Assembly: GCF_030315685.1 (NCBI RefSeq)
Contig: NZ_JASXSI010000011.1
Location: 1-64,000, forward strand
Direction: 5' to 3'
DNA from: Gordonia sp. ABSL11-1
GTDB lineage: Bacteria > Actinomycetota > Actinomycetes > Mycobacteriales > Mycobacteriaceae
DNA: 64,000 bases
In this document: piece after piece, positions 60,083 through 64,000 of the stretch
Layout of the letters: each line of letters begins with the position of its first letter
Position numbering within the stretch: the first letter of the stretch is position 1
Notes under the pieces: generated by a model
The model's input: the letters and a program-made list of their open reading frames with translations, nothing else
What the model was told of the DNA's origin: nothing
Databases searched by the model: none
Program-made: the position numbers and the translations under genes

Positions 60083-60461
60083 GGGCCCGGCCGGGGCGAG
60101 GAGAGTCCCCATCGGACCGACCCTGCGCCGACAGAACCCGCGACAGCGTCGCCGCGTATCGTCGAACTACTCGGACTCACCGCACACCATGCCCGCGACG
60201 TCGAGCCATATCTGCACGACGACGACGCAACCGTGCGGCGGGCCGCGATCGACGTGTTGACCGAGAACACGCCGGAGGGATTCGCCGCCGCACTCGCCGC
60301 CGCACTCGGGGACGCGGATCCCTCGGTGCGCACCGCTGCTGCACAGTCTTCGGGAGCTCGTCGAGCTCCTCGAGCCGTCCGAATCGTTCGTCGAGGCCCT
60401 GACGGTTCACACCCGTTCGGTCGACGCCGACGTGCGCGCCGCCGTCCGCCGAAGCGCCTGA
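60083..60461 (+). pseudogene. Remnant of a HEAT-repeat protein
   Basis: The frame after the flavoprotein break reads RIVELLGLTAHHARDVEPYL, then DDDATVRRAAIDVLTE and DADPSVRTAAAQ, two clear HEAT repeats. A frameshift near 60348 moves the rest (LRELVELLEPSESF, then DADVRAAVRRSA) to another frame, ending at 60461. HEAT proteins are found next to such flavoproteins in related genomes. A deletion appears to have joined the flavoprotein to the tail of this gene. Confidence 0.65.
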
Positions 60462-60477
60462 GTTCTTCCCCCACAAA

Positions 60478-60515
60478 CACGTTCGTCCCCCGGCTGCAAC
60501 CGGGGGACGAACGTG
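60478..60515. terminator. Bidirectional terminator, 16-bp perfect stem
   Basis: CACGTTCGTCCCCCGG and its exact complement CCGGGGGACGAACGTG flank a six-base loop CTGCAA. It lies between the HEAT remnant (ends 60461) and the convergent htdX end (60546), an ideal place to end both transcripts. No strong U-tract is present on either side, as is common in actinobacteria. Confidence 0.8.
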
Positions 60516-60545
60516 ATGCTGGAGGAGGAACTCAGGCAGCCGCGC

Positions 60546-61505
60546 TCAGGCGCTGCGTGTGGTGGCCGTCAGGTGCGGATAGCCCTTGCGACGGTTCAGG
60601 ATCGAAATGTCGAAACCTCCGGACACAGTCGGCCCGCTCGCTGCGCTCCCGGCGCCGGACGCAGTCGGCCCGCTCGCTGCGCTCCCGGCGCCGGTGCCGT
60701 CGATGCGCCGCGTGTACAGGTTCACCTTGGCCGGCAACAGGATCGGCTTGCCGAACCGCACCGAGTAGGTGACGTCGTCGGGGAGCTGGGCCTCGACGTT
60801 GGCGACCGCGGCTGCCGCACTCCACATCCCGTGTGCGATGGCTTTCGGGAAGCCGAACGCCTTCGCGGTCAGGTTCCCCATGTGGATCGGATTACGGTCG
60901 CCGGAGGCCTCCGCGTACTGCCGGATGCGACCCAGATCCACCGACAACACCGAATCCGGTGGCGGGGGAGTGGTCTGCTTCGGCTCGGGCCCGCGCGGCT
61001 CGTCGGACAGACTCGTCCGCTGCTGCTTGAGGAACGTGGCCACCTGGGCGGTCACCAGCTCGGACCCGACGCTGATCCGCGAGACCATGTCGATGAGCAG
61101 TCCCTTGCGGTGCTCGCGCAGGTTCTCCGCGTGCGTCTCGATCGACAACGGCTCGTCGATGCCGATGGGTCGGAGCCGGTGGATGCTGTTCTCCACATGG
61201 ACCGAACCGACGGCACCGAACGGGAAGTCGTTGTCGGTCATGACCTTCATGGCGAGCGGGAACTGCAGCACGAACGGATAGGTGAGCGGCAGCGTCGCGC
61301 CGAACCGCTGGCCGGTGACGCGCGTGTAGGCGTGCAGTTGGCTCGCATCCACCCGGATGTCCTCGAGCCGGTAGGTGCGGTCGGGGATCGTGGCATCGGC
61401 CCGCACCGTCGCCGGCTTCCCGATGACCGGCAGCATCGCGCCGACGGCCTTCGAGTACACCTCGGCGGTGCCGGGGGCGCCCTGCAGCGTGATCGTCTTA
61501 CCCAT
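60546..61505 (-). CDS. htdX: MaoC-like (3R)-hydroxyacyl dehydratase HtdX
   Basis: A 319-residue double-hotdog protein. The hydratase-2 motif ASGDRNPIHMG, with catalytic Asp and His, is near residue 203-213, and FGFPKAIAHGMWS follows. It (de)hydrates (3R)-hydroxyacyl intermediates in fatty-acid or mycolate elongation, taking the product of FabG4 as partner. Its ATG overlaps the fabG4 stop (TGATG). Near the C-terminus a 26-residue insert of repeated GAGSAASGPT units interrupts an otherwise conserved region; it is encoded by two 36-bp repeats. Confidence 0.9.
   Translation of the reverse strand: MGKTITLQGAPGTAEVYSKAVGAMLPVIGKPATVRADATIPDRTYRLEDIRVDASQLHAYTRVTGQRFGATLPLTYPFVLQFPLAMKVMTDNDFPFGAVGSVHVENSIHRLRPIGIDEPLSIETHAENLREHRKGLLIDMVSRISVGSELVTAQVATFLKQQRTSLSDEPRGPEPKQTTPPPPDSVLSVDLGRIRQYAEASGDRNPIHMGNLTAKAFGFPKAIAHGMWSAAAAVANVEAQLPDDVTYSVRFGKPILLPAKVNLYTRRIDGTGAGSAASGPTASGAGSAASGPTVSGGFDISILNRRKGYPHLTATTRSA
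60626..60694 (-). repeat. Two 36-bp repeats inside htdX
   Basis: A 33-bp block starting CAGTCGGCCCGCTCG is found at 60626-60658 and 60662-60694, with a 36-bp period. Read on the minus strand its core GGGAGCGCAGCGAGCGGG matches the ABC-tail repeat at 21581-21643 with a single change. It adds Gly/Ala/Ser/Pro residues in frame. Confidence 0.9.
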
Positions 61506-62860
61506 CACGCACCCAGGAATCCCTGGCCGCACACGCGGACCACGTTGCCGGTGATGGCGCTCGATGCCGGGCTGGCAAAGTACGCAACGGTCTCTGCGAC
61601 GTCGACGGTCTGCCCGCCCTGCTGCAGCGAGCTCATGAGCCGGCCCGCCTCACGCGTCGCGAGCGGGATCGCGGCCGTCATCTTGGTCTCGATGAACCCC
61701 GGTGCCACCGCGTTGATCGTGATGCCCTTCTCGCCGAGGATCGGTGCGTAGGTGTCCACGAGTCCGATCACCCCGGCCTTGGATGCGCCGTAGTTGGTCT
61801 GGCCGCGGTTACCGGCGATGCCGGCGATCGACGACACGTCGATGACCGCGCCGCCCTCCTTCAGCGCGCCCTTGGCCAGCAGGTCGTCCACCAGACGCTG
61901 CGGTGCGATGAGGTTGACGCCGATGACCGCGTCCCAGCGTGCGTCGTCCATGTTCGCGAGCAGCTTGTCGCGGGTGATGCCGGCGTTGTTGACGATGATG
62001 TCGATGCCACCGTGGCGCTCGAGCGCATGGTCGGCGAGCTTGGTGCCGGCGTCGTCGGCGGTGACGTCGAGCGGGAACGCGGTGCCCTTGATCCGGTTCG
62101 CGGTCTCCGACAGGGCCTCTCCGGCCTGCGGGACGTCGGCGGCGATCACATGGGCACCGTCGCGGGCGAGGACCTCGGCGATCGTCGCACCGATACCGCG
62201 CGCGGCACCGGTGACCACGGCGACCTTGCCTGCCAGGGGCTTGTCCCAGTCGGCGGGCGCCGCGGCGTCGGCGTCACCGACGCGGATGACCTGTGCGTCG
62301 ACGAACGCCGACTTCGCCGACAACACGAAACGGATCGTCGACTCGAGGCCGGTCAGGCCGGTCTTCGCGTCGGGGGAGACGTAGACGAGCTGTACGGTCG
62401 CGCCCTTCTGTAGCTCCTTGCCGACCGAGCGGGTGAAGCCCTCGAGCGCGCGCTGTGCGATGTGCTCGTTCGGCTCCGTGACCAGTTCGGGCGTGGTGCC
62501 GATGACGAGCAGGCGGGCACACGGTGCCAGCGACCGCATGTTCGGGCCGAAGAACTCGAACAGCTGCCGCAGCTCGGCGGACGAGGTGATACCGGTGGCG
62601 TCGAAGACGAGTGCGCCGTACTTGTCGGCGCCGCGGCCGGTCGTCGCATTCTGGATCACGTCGTAATCCGGGGTCGACAGGATCTCGCGCAGCGGTTCGA
62701 CGACGCGGCCGCTACCGCCGAGCAGCACGGGTCCGGGCAATGCGGGTTCGGACGCCTTGTAGCGACGAAGCGTCGGCGGGACCGGGAGGCCGGCCTGCTT
62801 CGCGATGAACGAACCGGGCGCGGAATGGACGAAGTTCGAATACAGGCCAGTGGCTGCCAC
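61505..62860 (-). CDS. fabG4: High-molecular-weight beta-ketoacyl reductase FabG4
   Basis: A 451-residue reductase. Residues 1-200 are a flavodoxin-like/Rossmann domain of the HMwFabG class without an active site; 208-451 are a short-chain dehydrogenase with TGAARGIG (217-224), NNAG (291-294), Ser344, Tyr357 and Lys361. It reduces 3-oxoacyl intermediates to (3R)-hydroxyacyl, in mycobacteria preferring NADH and CoA esters. Start is the GTG at 62860 with AGGAG upstream. It is coupled to htdX and divergent from fadA2; a TetR-type operator lies in between. Confidence 0.93.
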   Translation of the reverse strand: MAATGLYSNFVHSAPGSFIAKQAGLPVPPTLRRYKASEPALPGPVLLGGSGRVVEPLREILSTPDYDVIQNATTGRGADKYGALVFDATGITSSAELRQLFEFFGPNMRSLAPCARLLVIGTTPELVTEPNEHIAQRALEGFTRSVGKELQKGATVQLVYVSPDAKTGLTGLESTIRFVLSAKSAFVDAQVIRVGDADAAAPADWDKPLAGKVAVVTGAARGIGATIAEVLARDGAHVIAADVPQAGEALSETANRIKGTAFPLDVTADDAGTKLADHALERHGGIDIIVNNAGITRDKLLANMDDARWDAVIGVNLIAPQRLVDDLLAKGALKEGGAVIDVSSIAGIAGNRGQTNYGASKAGVIGLVDTYAPILGEKGITINAVAPGFIETKMTAAIPLATREAGRLMSSLQQGGQTVDVAETVAYFASPASSAITGNVVRVCGQGFLGA

Positions 62861-62959
62861 GGGAGATCTCCTCTGTCTTCAACGGTGTCTTCGACGGCAG
62901 GTCGAGGTGGGGAAGCAGGTGTGCGACGACGCTCACGCCGAGCGACGTTCGACAACTAA

Positions 62960-62975
62960 CTTACTCATGAGTAAG
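62960..62975. promoter_or_regulatory. TetR operator CTTAC-N6-GTAAG in the fabG4/fadA2 promoter
   Basis: CTTACTCATGAGTAAG is a perfect 16-bp palindrome in the 158-bp divergent spacer, 100 bp before fabG4 and 44 bp before fadA2. Half-sites are identical to those at 56425-56440 before the TetR gene. It is likely bound by that TetR and could control both directions. Confidence 0.7.
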
Positions 62976-63018
62976 AATAGCGTACAGACATCGAACTACA
63001 CCCCCCTGGGAGATCGAA

Positions 63019-64000
63019 GTGGCTCAGCAACCCAAGACCCGCACCCTGCGTCCGGTCGCGATCCTCGGCGGCAACCGAATCCCGTTCGCCCGCCAGGACA
63101 AGTCGTACGCCGAGGTCAGCAACCAAGAGATGTTCACCGCCGCCCTCGACGGCCTGGTGAGTCGCTTCAACCTGCAGGGCGAGCGCCTCGGCATGGTCGC
63201 CGGCGGCGCGGTGCTCAAGCATTCGCGTGATTTCAATCTCATGCGCGAATGCGTCCTCGGATCGGCCTTGTCGCCGTACACGCCCGCCTTCGACATCCAG
63301 CAGGCGTGCGGCACCGGCCTGCAGGCCATCGTCGCGGTCGCCGACGGTGTCGCGTCCGGCCGCTACGACGTCGCCGTCGGCGGTGGCGTCGACACGACCT
63401 CCGACGCCCCGATCGGTGTCTCGGAGTCGATGCGCCGGCAGATGCTGCAGGTCAACCGGGCCCGCAGCACCAAGGATCAGGTGCTGGCGGCAGCGAAGCT
63501 GCTGCCGAAACTCGGCATCGAGATCCCGCGCAACGGCGAGCCGCGCACCGGCATGTCGATGGGTGAGCACGCCGCGATCACCGCCAAGGAGTTCGGCGTC
63601 AAGCGCGCCGACCAGGACGTCCTCGCCGCGGCGAGCCATCAGAACATGGCCGCCGCCTACGACGCCGGGTTCTTCGACGATCTGATCACGCCGTTCCTCG
63701 GGCTGACCCGCGACGAGAACCTGCGTGCCGATTCGTCGGTCGAGAAGCTGGCCAAGCTCAAGCCGGTCTTCGGTGTCTCGCTCGGCGACGCCACGATGAC
63801 CGCCGGCAACTCCACCCCGCTCACCGACGGCGCGTCGACGGTCCTGCTGGCCAGCGACGAGTGGGCAGACGAGAAGGGCCTGCCCGTGCAGGCCTACCTC
63901 ATCGACAGCGAGACCGCCGCGGTCGACTACGTCAACGGACCCGACGGGCTTCTCATGGCGCCGACCTATGCCGTGCCGCGTCTGCTCGAGCGCAACGGAC
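63019..64000 (+). CDS. fadA2: Acetyl-CoA acyltransferase FadA2 (thiolase), cut by window end
   Basis: The first 327 residues of a thiolase. The nucleophile Cys97 is in DIQQACGTGLQAI. The region DTTSDAPIGVSESMRR and GMSMGEHAAITAKEFGV fit trifunctional-type FadI/FadA2 thiolases. It cleaves 3-oxoacyl-CoA with CoA in beta-oxidation, or works in reverse. The His and Cys of the C-terminal half lie outside the window; the normal length is near 430. Start is GTG 63019. It probably works with the divergent fabG4-htdX pair. Confidence 0.92.
   Translation, partial: MAQQPKTRTLRPVAILGGNRIPFARQDKSYAEVSNQEMFTAALDGLVSRFNLQGERLGMVAGGAVLKHSRDFNLMRECVLGSALSPYTPAFDIQQACGTGLQAIVAVADGVASGRYDVAVGGGVDTTSDAPIGVSESMRRQMLQVNRARSTKDQVLAAAKLLPKLGIEIPRNGEPRTGMSMGEHAAITAKEFGVKRADQDVLAAASHQNMAAAYDAGFFDDLITPFLGLTRDENLRADSSVEKLAKLKPVFGVSLGDATMTAGNSTPLTDGASTVLLASDEWADEKGLPVQAYLIDSETAAVDYVNGPDGLLMAPTYAVPRLLERNG

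Noticed and set aside
1..64000. tRNA, rRNA, riboswitch or insertion sequence anywhere in the window
   Set aside because: I looked for tRNA-like cloverleaf ends, transposase motifs and known riboswitch cores and saw none. A covariance-model search would be needed to exclude small RNAs.

Overview
The window comes from a high-GC (roughly two-thirds G+C by eye) mycolic-acid actinobacterium, most likely Gordonia or a close relative (Rhodococcus, Dietzia, Tsukamurella). The argument is gene content and order. From about 4.7 kb to the right edge the genes follow the Mycobacterium tuberculosis order Rv0204c, Rv0205, mmpL3 (Rv0206c), Rv0207c, trmB, Rv0209, Rv0210, pckA, then Rv0224c, Rv0225, Rv0226c, Rv0227c, Rv0228, aftD (Rv0236c), Rv0236A, lpqI (Rv0237), Rv0238, htdX (Rv0241c), fabG4 (Rv0242c), fadA2 (Rv0243), with blocks lost or inserted. 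These orthology statements come from recognising sequences and order, not from a search. No rRNA, tRNA, insertion sequence or CRISPR array was seen.

Layout. 0-4.3 kb: FadR/GntR regulator, membrane fatty-acid hydroxylase-like protein, pirin, and a penicillin-binding lipoprotein whose catalytic SxxK lysine is asparagine. 4.3-20.7 kb: cell-envelope core: flippase-like and AI-2E-like membrane proteins, a two-component system, mmpL3 (trehalose monomycolate export), NYN protein, trmB, two P-loop-degenerate GTPase-like proteins, PEP carboxykinase, and a secreted phytase-like protein. 20.7-25.1 kb: MacB/LolD-type ABC transporter and an MmpS-like membrane protein. 25.1-41.9 kb: arabinogalactan/lipoglycan assembly (methyltransferase, glycosyltransferase, multi-pass proteins, polysaccharide flippase, DUF3068, acyltransferase, AftD), then a universal stress protein and the LpqI glycosidase. 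42-45 kb: a membrane protein reached through a strictly phased 14-bp repeat array, and an HNH/DUF222 endonuclease. 45.2-56.4 kb: an iniBAC-like envelope-stress locus: iniB-iniA-iniC on the minus strand, divergent from a membrane-anchored Hsp70-like ATPase that overlaps an IniR-like LuxR regulator. 56.4-60.5 kb: TetR regulator, a small type VII secretion-type islet with tiny ORFs, DedA, and the remains of an ABC/flavoprotein/HEAT-repeat cluster. 60.5-64 kb: htdX-fabG4 divergent from fadA2 (fatty-acid elongation or degradation), the last gene cut by the window end.

How it fits together. Nearly everything serves the mycomembrane envelope: building mycolates (FabG4, HtdX, FadA2), exporting them (MmpL3), building arabinan (AftD), recycling wall (LpqI) and sensing or repairing damage (two-component system, Ini dynamins). 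Two observations link parts of the window by cis-elements: an identical operator type, CTTAC-N6-GTAAG, lies before the TetR gene and in the fabG4/fadA2 divergent promoter 6.5 kb away; and a 27-bp inverted repeat lies in the iniB/hsp70 divergent promoter next to the LuxR regulator gene. The strongest candidate for an under-described system is the five-gene Hsp70-LuxR-IniB-IniA-IniC module.
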